Below the pieces are notes generated by a model that saw only the letters and a program-made list of their open reading frames with translations, was not told the DNA's origin and ran no database searches. A stretch of DNA of 64,000 bases from an uncultured Pseudomonadota bacterium (lineage in GTDB: Bacteria; Bdellovibrionota_B; Oligoflexia; Oligoflexales; CAIYRB01). The translations under genes and the position numbers were made by a program. Every line of letters begins with the position of its first letter. The stretch's first letter is position 1. Positions 35,636 to 43,586 of this stretch are shown here, piece by piece. Location: positions 34,055 to 98,054 of the forward strand of contig CAIYRB010000097.1 in NCBI GenBank assembly GCA_903928445.1, given 5' to 3'.

Positions 35636-36400
35636 GTGACGACCGCGGGGGAACTATCGGAGGATCTTAGAAGCGCGATTGACCGCTATTTGGATGGCCA
35701 CCGCAGCCGGTCCCTGGCGACTTTGTCGCGAGCTTGCGGCGTAAGCTATACGACGATTCGCCGCCTCTACCAGCGCGAAGGTAATCCCACTGCCGAACCG
35801 GTTTTGAAGATCGTCGATGCGGCGTTAAACCTCGATGAAAAAGTCCAGTTCATCAATCGCTACTACCCGGAAATCGGCTCGACGATCAGCCGCTTCCAAG
35901 GCGGCGCCTTTCCGCGCAAAGAGCCGCGCCAAGAGGCCCTGCGCGGCTTTTTCATGCGCGACCCACACAATTTCATCCTCAACCTCGCCCACAATGATCG
36001 TGGTACGACCGTGGCGGCGGTGCGTCGTCTCACCGGGGAGCGCGGGGTCGAGGCCCTGGAAGAACTCCTCGACCATGAGTTACTCGACCGCGACGACGTC
36101 AACGGTGAAATGGTCGTACGACTTGCTCCCATGCTATCGCACGACTGCGATCTGGCCTTAGCCCAGATGAAGCTTTCGGCCGATCATTTTGATCGCAGCC
36201 TAATCGGGACCAAGGCTGCACGTATCTTTCATGCCACCGCCAGCGTCAATGAACGCGCTATGGAGCGCATTCATGACATCCTTTCTACTGCTGTGCAAGA
36301 CATCGTCGCCCTCAAGGATGATCCGCGCAGCTCTGGTGATATTGCTCTATTCGTCGATATGATGATGAACGTCTATGACAAGACGGCGCTAAATAAGTAA
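35636..36400 (+). CDS. HTH transcriptional regulator of a TIGR02147-like type
   Basis: The GTG at 35636 lies directly after GAGGGGACC. The 254-residue protein has an N-terminal helix-turn-helix (LATLSRACGVSYTTIRRLYQ, then a short EPVLKIVDAAL stretch) and a long helical effector part. The form, a short HTH followed by about 180 residues of unknown ligand domain, recalls regulators frequent in Bdellovibrio-like genomes. The match is by general resemblance only. It is 12 bp upstream of the small exported-protein gene and probably co-transcribed, perhaps regulating this operon. Confidence 0.75.
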   Translation: MTTAGELSEDLRSAIDRYLDGHRSRSLATLSRACGVSYTTIRRLYQREGNPTAEPVLKIVDAALNLDEKVQFINRYYPEIGSTISRFQGGAFPRKEPRQEALRGFFMRDPHNFILNLAHNDRGTTVAAVRRLTGERGVEALEELLDHELLDRDDVNGEMVVRLAPMLSHDCDLALAQMKLSADHFDRSLIGTKAARIFHATASVNERAMERIHDILSTAVQDIVALKDDPRSSGDIALFVDMMMNVYDKTALNK

Positions 36401-36412
36401 GGGGAGATCTGG

Positions 36413-36823
36413 ATGAAGCCAGGGTTGCGGTTCATTTTTAAACTTTTCGCTGGCACGCTTGTGGCCGGCTTGATGACGAGCATGGAGTGGCCCGTAAGCG
36501 CAACCGCCATGGCAAAAAACGGCGGAGTGGTTATCCTGCATTCGAATCTGGAGCTGTGTCCGGAAGAGCCGCTCGACAACACCTTGGTCGTCGTGGCCAC
36601 GGACAACGACCTGGCGGCGCTGCTGCGCGAGTACCCAGGCGGCATCGATGATATCCGCATTACCATTGAAACTGAACGCGGCGCAAACAGCTCATTTGCA
36701 GCCCGCTTGCAATGGGTCGACCACGAGCAGTTGATTGGTCAAACTAGCCTTACCGGCCAGCCCGTACACGTGGTCAGTTACAGTTACGCCATGCGCAGAA
36801 GGTGGACTCAGACTTGCAACTAA
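36413..36823 (+). CDS. Small exported protein of unknown function
   Basis: AAGGGGAGAT precedes the ATG. The 136-residue product has a signal peptide (LFAGTLVAGLMTSMEWPVSA, cleavage near ATAMA) and a mature domain of about 100 residues with two cysteines. It shows alternating strand and helix segments (VVILHSNLELCPEEPLDNTL, DIRITIETERG). I do not recognise the family. Its 3' end overlaps the FAD oxidase gene by up to 22 nt, implying coupled translation and possibly a joint periplasmic function. Confidence 0.7.
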   Translation: MKPGLRFIFKLFAGTLVAGLMTSMEWPVSATAMAKNGGVVILHSNLELCPEEPLDNTLVVVATDNDLAALLREYPGGIDDIRITIETERGANSSFAARLQWVDHEQLIGQTSLTGQPVHVVSYSYAMRRRWTQTCN

Positions 36824-38418
36824 GGCCGCGTAGAATTCTCTGCCAATTGCTGGCCGCTCTGAGTTGGGCCGCGTTCACCCCCGCCGGCGGCCTGGCGCAG
36901 GCGGGAGTCACCTTCGAAAATATGCAGGGAAACGTGCGTTGCAGCCCTGCCCTGGTCACCTCCGTGCACAGCACGGAAGAGGTCCAGAGTGCCGTAGCCC
37001 TCGCGGTGCAAAGCGGCCTTCACGTTAAGGCGGGCATCAACGGCTGGCAGGGCGCCAATGACAACTCCTGCGTCGCCGCGGGTGGCATGCAACTGGAGAC
37101 CTCAGGCTTAAACAAGATCCTCTCGGTCGATCCAGCATTGGCCCAAGTCACGGTGCAGCCTGGTATCAAGCTATGGGACTTCAACGCTGTGTTGCATCAG
37201 CGCTACCAGTTGCTCCTGCCCGTCGCGCAAGAATACGCCGAGGTCACACTCGGCGGAATGATCGGCAATGCGACCCATGGATCAAGCCTCACGGCCATGT
37301 CGAGCTCGATCCAAGATGCTCTAGTCCGCGTCAAGTTGGTGGACGGATTAGGCAACGTCCGGATCATCGAGGGTAAGGATCTCGACTTCATCGCAGGCAA
37401 CCTCGGCGTGTTGGGCATCTTGACAGAAGTCACCCTGCAGCTGCAGCCATCGTTTAAAGTACAGGCGGAGACTTCGGGTCATCCCGACCAGGATTTAGCC
37501 GGCGACGTGTTGCGCCTTGCCGCAGATGGGTACGCGACCAATATCACCTGGTTTCCGGGGCAAAAGTCCTATGCGTACACGCGCTACATCCAGGTCGCAA
37601 ACACCACGCCAGGTGAAGCACACAATGGTCAAACGGAGACCAACTGGTTTAACCGGGCGCTACTTCCCGCGGTGTTTAAGCTAGGCAATCTGACCCTCGG
37701 CAACGGTCTCATGTGCTTGCTCGAACAGCAGCGCTACCAGATGAAGGCGAAGACCTATTTTACGACGACCTTTGATCACCGCGTCGACCATGCAGTCGGT
37801 TGGGTGCATCAGATGACCTCGTTTGTCTGCCGCGACCACTGTCCATTTGACGACCTGCCGTACGCCTTGGAGGAGATTGCTATCCCCCTTGAGCGCTTGC
37901 CGGAGTTCGTCCATCAAGCGCGCGAGTTGTTTGACAAAACTGGAGCATGTTTGCCGCTCAACGGCGTCTACTTTCGCTTCGGCCGGGCCAGCCGCGGTGC
38001 ACTTGGCATGGCGAGCGGTCGCGACACCGCCTATATCGGCATGGAATATATTCGCAATCCCGTCGGCAACGGCTATCCGCGCGACTATAACGTGATTCAG
38101 GAGCTTGAACAAATCCTGCTGCGAGACTATGCCGGAAGACCGCATTGGGGTAAGGCTCCCGACGCCATGTTTGTCGGGATTCAGCAGAAGTACCCGCGCT
38201 GGGAGGAATTCGAGGAGTTTCGCCATCACCTGGACCCCAACGGGGTTTTTACCAGTCCATTTTATCTACGGCGACTAGAGCAAAGCCACCAGGGACTCAG
38301 CGGTGCCAACTGTGTGGTTGACGATTCTTGCTATTGCCACCATGACACCGAATGCCCGGCTTTTTACCGCTGCGCCCCAGGCCTGATCGACCCTAAAGCG
38401 CATATCTGCACGTTGTGA
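36802..38418 (+). CDS. Exported FAD-linked oxidase (sugar-lactone/aldonolactone oxidase-like) with Cys-rich tail
   Basis: Starts at GTG 36802 or, with better AGAAGGTGG spacing, TTG 36814. Either gives a signal peptide ending near GGLAQA. A PCMH/FAD-binding domain follows (VKAGINGWQGANDNSC, TVQPGIKLWDFN, EVTLGGMIGNATHGSSLT, GNLGVLGILTEVTLQL). The C-terminal part is of the ALO type (YAGRPHWGKAPD with the family His-Trp-Gly-Lys, then LDPNGVFTSPF). The last 35 residues add a compact cysteine cluster (NCVVDDSCYCHHDTECPAF, YRCAPG, ICTL). Family members oxidise sugar lactones such as gulono-, galactono- or arabinono-1,4-lactone. The substrate here is unknown. Export of this enzyme type is uncommon. 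Confidence 0.88.
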   Translation: MDSDLQLRPRRILCQLLAALSWAAFTPAGGLAQAGVTFENMQGNVRCSPALVTSVHSTEEVQSAVALAVQSGLHVKAGINGWQGANDNSCVAAGGMQLETSGLNKILSVDPALAQVTVQPGIKLWDFNAVLHQRYQLLLPVAQEYAEVTLGGMIGNATHGSSLTAMSSSIQDALVRVKLVDGLGNVRIIEGKDLDFIAGNLGVLGILTEVTLQLQPSFKVQAETSGHPDQDLAGDVLRLAADGYATNITWFPGQKSYAYTRYIQVANTTPGEAHNGQTETNWFNRALLPAVFKLGNLTLGNGLMCLLEQQRYQMKAKTYFTTTFDHRVDHAVGWVHQMTSFVCRDHCPFDDLPYALEEIAIPLERLPEFVHQARELFDKTGACLPLNGVYFRFGRASRGALGMASGRDTAYIGMEYIRNPVGNGYPRDYNVIQELEQILLRDYAGRPHWGKAPDAMFVGIQQKYPRWEEFEEFRHHLDPNGVFTSPFYLRRLEQSHQGLSGANCVVDDSCYCHHDTECPAFYRCAPGLIDPKAHICTL

Positions 38419-38521
38419 TACGGTTTACCTGGATGGTCTGAACTTTTGCCAAGTACCACTCGGCTGTCGCTGACAGCGCAACTCTGCTAAAATGGGACCA
38501 CAAACCAACGGAGATTATGTC

Positions 38522-39874
38522 GTGCGCCCATGCCACTGGCTACCTTTGCTGTGTGCCGTCTACGCTTGTAAGCCGCAGCGCGAAACCATCCAGAGACAAA
38601 CTCAGCTTACGACAGCACCGACGGCGGCACTCACCGACGCGGCGCTTCAAGTCTCGGCAAACGACGATCGCGACATCTTAGCCCAGATTGCCAAACTCAT
38701 CGTCGGCCTGAGTCCGGAGGGCGGTGATCGACATGATCATATCGGCCTTGCCAATGTCGCAACGATCATGGGCTACGATCTGCCGCTAAACGACTGCGCT
38801 ACACCTTGGCAAATTGCCGGCGACGGGGCAGGCTCTGACTTTACGTTGACCCTCTCCAGCAGGCATGACCGCGGTGTCGGCCCCAACTGCCATGAAGGTG
38901 ATCTCAATGCGCCAGTCACCTATCTCTTCCAGGACTGGTCGGCGTCGGCGCAGATCATGTCATGGTTGTCCTTTGCCGCCTCAGCCACCGCTGCCGACGC
39001 GCCGAAACCAAGCGGTCAAGGGAACGGCGCCGGCTTAAGAGACCTCACCGCCGGGATCGATGCCCAAGGCCGCCGCCAATGGACCAGTCAAGAATCGGTA
39101 GAAGCTGCTAGCTCTGGCCGCCCAGAAGGCGATCTCCTATCATTGCAATACACGCGAACGGTGCCCAGATTGCCCCTGCTTCAGGCCGTCGGCCACCGGC
39201 GGACCGGCTATGGCCTGAGCGCCATACCAAAGGCTACTGCGACTGGGGAGCCCTCCTACGCGTTTTCTGCTGGTTTGATCGAGAAACCCGCACCGACATG
39301 GGTCCAAGTTCAATGCCTGGCGGAGGTCGCAGTCCCCCCCGGCTGCCGCTATAAAACCACGATAACCGCCCAGTTCGTGCAAAGCCAAAGGCGCTTTCGG
39401 ACCGAACTGCAGGTCACTCCCAAGAGCATTGGCCTTAGAGGCCGCCTCGGCACTCAGTCCCCATGCAACCACCTGCACCTGAGAAAGGTCGACGGCACCT
39501 GCGGCGGAAGCACGGGACCCGAGCACAAAGGGGTCGAAGCTTGGTTTGGTCGCAGTGCTGTCGGCTTTAACTTCGCCCAGGACCTTGCCGCGCAGGCCAG
39601 CGCTCGCCAAAGCGACAGCGGCGGCGATTGGGATTTTGCCGCCATGCGCCTGCAACCAGGGCAGCAAAGCCAGGGAATTCCCAACATCGACTGGGCGCTT
39701 CGCTATTTTCAACTGGCCACATACGCCAACGCTAGCGCACAATTCGACCAGTTTGAAGAACGCGTCGCATCCTGCCACAGCCATACCGACATCTTGCCAG
39801 GCTCGGCACCGAGCTGCACAGCCGTGCCACAGGACCGAGACATCCAGCCAACGCTCCAAGAGGTACTCCCCTAA
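38522..39874 (+). CDS. Exported hypothetical protein, probable lipoprotein
   Basis: The GTG at 38522 is 8 nt after GGAG and gives a short signal (PLLCAVYAC) that ends in a possible lipobox. The first in-frame ATG at 38492 would add ten residues without benefit. The product has about 450 residues with scattered cysteines and a His-rich patch (GGDRHDHIGL, RHDRGVGPNCHEGD). It has strand-rich composition and no family I recognise. The gene lies in an accessory stretch between the FAD oxidase and the deaminase/aldolase gene. Confidence 0.6.
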   Translation: MRPCHWLPLLCAVYACKPQRETIQRQTQLTTAPTAALTDAALQVSANDDRDILAQIAKLIVGLSPEGGDRHDHIGLANVATIMGYDLPLNDCATPWQIAGDGAGSDFTLTLSSRHDRGVGPNCHEGDLNAPVTYLFQDWSASAQIMSWLSFAASATAADAPKPSGQGNGAGLRDLTAGIDAQGRRQWTSQESVEAASSGRPEGDLLSLQYTRTVPRLPLLQAVGHRRTGYGLSAIPKATATGEPSYAFSAGLIEKPAPTWVQVQCLAEVAVPPGCRYKTTITAQFVQSQRRFRTELQVTPKSIGLRGRLGTQSPCNHLHLRKVDGTCGGSTGPEHKGVEAWFGRSAVGFNFAQDLAAQASARQSDSGGDWDFAAMRLQPGQQSQGIPNIDWALRYFQLATYANASAQFDQFEERVASCHSHTDILPGSAPSCTAVPQDRDIQPTLQEVLP

Positions 39875-39952
39875 AGGCGCTTGCCATTTCACAGGCAGCA
39901 GCCTAGTTGTTACCCTGAGCTTGCTACAACCTCCAGCGCCGAGGCCCCGAAC

Positions 39953-41164
39953 ATGACGCACTCCCCCTCGGACGCGGTGACGCGCGACTATGCCTACTAC
40001 CGTCACATCTTTTCCGGCCGTCGTTTGCCTCTGGCGTTTATCGATCTCGATCTCCTCGATGCGAATGCCGCACAACTCAGCCAGCAGGCACAACCACTGC
40101 CGATGCGCCTCGCCACCAAATCGCTGCGCTGTGTTACCGTCTTGCGCTATTTGCTTAAGGAATTCCCCAGTTTTTCTGGCTTGATGGCTTATTCAGCTGC
40201 AGAAGCAGCGTTTCTTGCAGAACAAGGCTTTGATGACCTGCTCCTCGGCTATCCAACCATGGAAAGCTCGGAGATCCTTCCTTGCCTCGACTGGATTCGC
40301 CGCGGTCGCTGGATCGCATTTATGGTCGATGATGTGCGCCAGGTCGAACTGCTTGAGGCGCTGGCGACGCGTGGTGAACCCCTAACGATACCCGTATGTG
40401 TCGATTTGGACATGTCGATGGATCTGCCCGGCCTGCGTTTTGGTGTCTTTCGGTCGCCAATACAGTCGATTGAGCAGGCCGAACCGCTCTTGGTGGCCTT
40501 GGCCAAAGCACCGCACCTGCAGCTACAGGGGCTTATGGGCTATGAAGCTCAATTGGCGGGAATCGCCGATGCGACCCCCAAGTCTGGTCTATATAACCGA
40601 ATCATCCGGTTGCTTAAATCGTGGTCGCAGCGGCAAGCCTTTGCCAGGCGGCAAGCCTTTGCCTCGGAGCTAAGGCAAAGGTCGTACCCTCTACGCCTAG
40701 TGAATGGCGGCGGTACTGGGAGTGTGGGCCGCACCAAACGAGACAGCAGTGTCACTGAGCTGACCGTCGGGTCTGGTCTCTATGCTCCGGCACTGTTCGA
40801 TCACTACAAGGAATTCCACTACCAACCCGCGGCCGGCTTTGCGCTGTCCGTGGTCCGGCAAGCAGGACCCGGCATCTACGCATGCGCAGGCGGTGGCTAT
40901 GTCGCATCCGGACCGACTCATGCTGACAAGCAGCCCGAGCCCTATCTTCCTCCCGGAATGACACTGATCAAAACCCTGGGTTCAGGTGAAGTCCAGACCT
41001 CACTACAAAGTCCAGTGCCACTGGAACTAGGAGATCCCGTGTTCCTGCGTCACGCCAAGGCCGGTGAGCTGTTTGAACGCTTCAATGAGGTGTATCTGGT
41101 ACGACGAGGCGCCATAGAGCAGATCGTCAAGACCTACCGCGGCGAAGGCGCCTGCTTTTTTTGA
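39953..41164 (+). CDS. PLP-dependent amino acid deaminase/aldolase (alanine racemase N-terminal fold)
   Basis: The ATG at 39953 has a GAGG about 8 nt upstream. The 403-residue protein follows the fold-type III PLP enzymes of the D-threonine aldolase/D-serine dehydratase group. PLAFIDLDLLDANAAQL is followed by the cofactor Lys in MRLATKSLRCV, then FSGLMAYSAAEAAFLAEQGF, LLLGYPTMESSEI, LVNGGGTGSVG (phosphate loop), VTELTVGSGLYAP and a C-terminal metal-binding-type region (LRHAKAGELFERFNEVYLV). Members cleave or deaminate beta-hydroxy amino acids. The exact substrate is unknown. An 18-bp tandem duplication (40631-40663) repeats ArgGlnAlaPheAla within the protein. Confidence 0.85.
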   Translation: MTHSPSDAVTRDYAYYRHIFSGRRLPLAFIDLDLLDANAAQLSQQAQPLPMRLATKSLRCVTVLRYLLKEFPSFSGLMAYSAAEAAFLAEQGFDDLLLGYPTMESSEILPCLDWIRRGRWIAFMVDDVRQVELLEALATRGEPLTIPVCVDLDMSMDLPGLRFGVFRSPIQSIEQAEPLLVALAKAPHLQLQGLMGYEAQLAGIADATPKSGLYNRIIRLLKSWSQRQAFARRQAFASELRQRSYPLRLVNGGGTGSVGRTKRDSSVTELTVGSGLYAPALFDHYKEFHYQPAAGFALSVVRQAGPGIYACAGGGYVASGPTHADKQPEPYLPPGMTLIKTLGSGEVQTSLQSPVPLELGDPVFLRHAKAGELFERFNEVYLVRRGAIEQIVKTYRGEGACFF

Positions 41165-41228
41165 CCGGTGGCTATGCTATCCTGAATACGCCCTGGCCGA
41201 GCGCGGCCCACAGCGAAAGGACTTAAAG

Positions 41229-41903
41229 ATGAGCAAGTGGTCGTTGGCTATAATCAGCTGCATCGTGATCAGCTGTAAAACCACCCAGGCAACGGTCGAA
41301 AACACACCGTCCAGCCCAGCGCTTAGCACTGCTCCAGCCTGCGAGGAAACCTGCGCCGGCACCTTCGCCAGCGCCAAGATGCTCGGCTGTGTCGCGGCCT
41401 GCGACCAATGGGTGGGTAAGTCGATTGCGATCAAGACGGGCACGTCTCTATACCTTGGCCTGCCAGAGGCAAAGCGGTGTTCGTTTACCTATGAAATGCG
41501 CGATGCCGATCAGATTCACAAAGGTAGCTTTCAGCAGATGTTTTCCTTCGGCTTTCGTTATACCGATGGGATTGGCGACGGCGACTTCTTAATCACCGGT
41601 TCGGGCCTGGCGGATGCACCGACCCTGGTCGATTTTGCAAAGGCTAGCGACCAAAAGACCTTCGGTCGTGATGCTAGCGCTAGCTCGACGACTTTAACCT
41701 TTACGCGCGAAGGGCCTGGGCAAGACCGTGGGCCTTCCTTTAAGATCGAAGAAGTCGACGTTGCTGATCAAGAGACTAAGACGCTGAGCCTGACGCTGAG
41801 CAAATCGTTTGACCCCCGTCGTCCGTTTGCCGGCATACAAGGTGCTGCTTTCAAATCCATTGTCCGCGGGGTGACTAAACACGACATCTCATGTACACCG
41901 TGA
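41229..41903 (+). CDS. Lipoprotein with a twin Cys-x3-Cys motif
   Basis: AAAGGA precedes the ATG. The 224-residue product has a lipoprotein signal (SCIVISC, Cys16), a Ser/Pro/Thr spacer and a short twin-cysteine helix pair (CEETCAGTFASAKMLGCVAAC). A strand-rich domain of about 150 residues with two more Cys follows (AKRCSFTYEMRD, HDISCTP at the end). I do not recognise the family. The twin CX3C hairpin is expected to form two disulfides in the periplasm. It is convergent with the fic gene. Confidence 0.7.
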   Translation: MSKWSLAIISCIVISCKTTQATVENTPSSPALSTAPACEETCAGTFASAKMLGCVAACDQWVGKSIAIKTGTSLYLGLPEAKRCSFTYEMRDADQIHKGSFQQMFSFGFRYTDGIGDGDFLITGSGLADAPTLVDFAKASDQKTFGRDASASSTTLTFTREGPGQDRGPSFKIEEVDVADQETKTLSLTLSKSFDPRRPFAGIQGAAFKSIVRGVTKHDISCTP

Positions 41904-41971
41904 CATCGCAATGGCTACGCCGCGTGCCGTTGTTGAACCACAAGGTATGCCGTACCAGACTCCAAGCGGCC

Positions 41972-43024
41972 CTAGTCCTTGGTGGTGTACCAAGTGGCCC
42001 GCGCTCTACCGTGTCGATCGATGCGTCCTGTTGCGACTAATTCCCGCAGTCTAACTTTTAAGGTATTTGGATTTGCACCCGTAAGCTCAGCGATCTGTGC
42101 AATTGAAAGTCGCGTTCGCTCCCTAAGCAGTCCGATGATCTGCAAGGACAGCGTCGGTAAGGCACTGTCACCTGAGCTTCTCTCCTTCTCAACCTTAGCA
42201 GCAAGATTCGCTTTCTGCTTTTTCAAACAACGTAGGAAAAAACCAATCCACGGCTCCCAATCGGGCAGGTCCGTTTTCAGACTCGTTTGTGTACGACGTA
42301 GCGCCCGGTAGTACAGGTCCTTGTTGTCCTCGACTATGCTTTCAAGCGAGGCATAGGGCACATAGCTATACCCCGCACGCATCAGTAGAAGAGTGGTCAA
42401 TATGCGGGATAGCCTGCCGTTGCCGTCCTGAAACGGATGGATGGCCAGAAACACTACGACAAACACAGAAATAGTTAACAGCGGATGCAAACTGACTTCG
42501 GCAGTAGCCTTACTGATCCAACGGACCAAGTCTTCCATTTCTCGGGGTGTGTCGAACGGCGTGGCGGTTTCGAAAACGACGCCGATTTCTTTGCCGTCCG
42601 CAGCGACGGCAACAACGTGGTTGGGAAGTTTTTTATAGGTACCACGGTGGCGTTCGTCTTTGTCGCTATGTCTCAGCAGAGTCTGGTGGAGCTGCTTGAT
42701 ATGGTTTTCTGTGATTCGCATGTCTTCATACGCTTGAAAAACAATATCCATTGCTTCGGCATAACCTGCGACCTCCTGTTCATCGCGGGATTTAAACGAC
42801 GTGGAGCTGAGGTTCGAAAGCAGAGTTTCTACCTGAATGTCAGAAAGCTTGGCACCCTCGATCCGCGTTGATGAGCCGACGCTCTCTATGGTCGCCACCT
42901 TGCGCAGCTGGCGTAAGCGATCGGGAGACATGTTCTTGAGCGCCTCCCACCTACCCTTAAATTCATCGATTTCAGCAATTATATTGAGTAGTTCTTGGCT
43001 TACAGGAATTTTTGGGTCGTGCAT
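41972..43024 (-). CDS. Fic-family AMPylase/nucleotidyltransferase with winged-helix tail
   Basis: This 350-residue protein holds the Fic motif HPFQDGNGRLSR (catalytic His and the phosphate-binding loop) in its centre. A class II-type inhibitory motif lies upstream (SSTRIEG, in which Glu normally blocks ATP binding). A C-terminal winged helix follows (LSIAQIAELTGANPNTLKVRL). Fic proteins usually transfer AMP from ATP to Ser, Thr or Tyr of a target. The winged helix suggests DNA-binding or self-regulation. GAAGG precedes the ATG by about 7 nt. Upstream lies a set of 10-bp repeats containing TATAAT (43041-43075). Confidence 0.93.
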   Translation of the reverse strand: MHDPKIPVSQELLNIIAEIDEFKGRWEALKNMSPDRLRQLRKVATIESVGSSTRIEGAKLSDIQVETLLSNLSSTSFKSRDEQEVAGYAEAMDIVFQAYEDMRITENHIKQLHQTLLRHSDKDERHRGTYKKLPNHVVAVAADGKEIGVVFETATPFDTPREMEDLVRWISKATAEVSLHPLLTISVFVVVFLAIHPFQDGNGRLSRILTTLLLMRAGYSYVPYASLESIVEDNKDLYYRALRRTQTSLKTDLPDWEPWIGFFLRCLKKQKANLAAKVEKERSSGDSALPTLSLQIIGLLRERTRLSIAQIAELTGANPNTLKVRLRELVATGRIDRHGRARATWYTTKD

Positions 43025-43040
43025 TTAAGGCCTTCCATAC

Positions 43041-43075
43041 CTGATTATATCCGATTATACCTGATTATACCCGAT
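43041..43075 (-). promoter_or_regulatory. Helically phased 10-bp repeats, each with a TATAAT hexamer, upstream of fic
   Basis: On the plus strand GATTATA occurs at 43043, 43053 and 43063, exactly 10 bp apart, and a fourth partial copy (CCGAT) follows. On the minus strand, the reading direction of fic, each repeat reads TATAATC (43069-43064, 43059-43054, 43049-43044), a perfect -10 hexamer. The last copy ends 20 bp before the fic ATG. The arrangement could be a promoter array or a binding site for a helix-spaced regulator, possibly Fic itself. Confidence 0.65.
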
Positions 43076-43225
43076 CTCGCAAAGCTGCGCAGCAGTGTGC
43101 CGGTGATGCCGTGAGACCCGGATCGCAGAGCGAGCCACCATCTCCTGGCGCCCTGGGCACCTCGGTCAGCCTTGACCCTAGCGGCACGGAAATGGCCGAT
43201 GCACGCGGACTAAGAGGCTGCCCGC

Positions 43226-43321
43226 AAAATTCCCTGTCTCCCTACTTCCGCGCCTCCGTGGTCAAACCCAAACGCCCAATTTTAAGCACAGAGGCGCGGA
43301 AGTAGGGAGGCAGGGAATTTT
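43226..43321. repeat. Fold-back element with 31-bp arms
   Basis: The arms 43226-43256 and 43291-43321 are reverse complements with a single mismatch, around a 34-nt spacer, and begin and end with AAAATTCCCTG. The spacer contains CGTGGTC. The long arms imply a stable hairpin or cruciform. The core word CTCCGTGGTC is shared with the fold-back at 63669-63784, so it may be a repeat family dispersed in this genome. Confidence 0.75.
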
Positions 43322-43586
43322 TCGGACATGTTCTAAATGCTGGCTGACCGGCTCGCCTACAGCCTGCCTGAGGGATGACATGCGCACGAAAACAGTTTCA
43401 ATCATTCGTGCGAAGCCTGAGCTGTCTAACCGTCACCAGACTTGCCTGGATGTAAATTAATTCAATAAAAGCAGCGCCTTATACCAGGCCTTAAGTTTTG
43501 CCTAGAAAGCGCCGATAGCCCGGGATGGGACGAAAAACACGGGGCACGTGAGGCCCTTGTTTCAAGTGACATCTTAGAGGTCGTTC

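Larger units (their letters stand above)
43025..43586. other. Intergenic region between fic and the DUF1554-like lipoprotein
   Basis: About 560 bases lie between divergent genes. It holds, from left to right, the phased repeats at 43041-43075, a 31-bp inverted repeat at 43226-43321, and the upstream region of the lipoprotein gene. No ORF longer than 60 codons looks real. Confidence 0.5.

Noticed and set aside
35270..35639. Short open frames before the HTH regulator
   Set aside because: Arg/Pro/His-rich, no start sites, no family features.
39140..40093. Open frame of 317 codons on the minus strand
   Set aside because: Antisense to two genes with good start sites and recognisable features; no recognisable family on this strand.
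41229..41903. Considered as a third VDE-like protein because of its cysteines
   Set aside because: Cysteine spacing and the lipocalin landmarks do not match; only a twin CX3C motif is shared in style.
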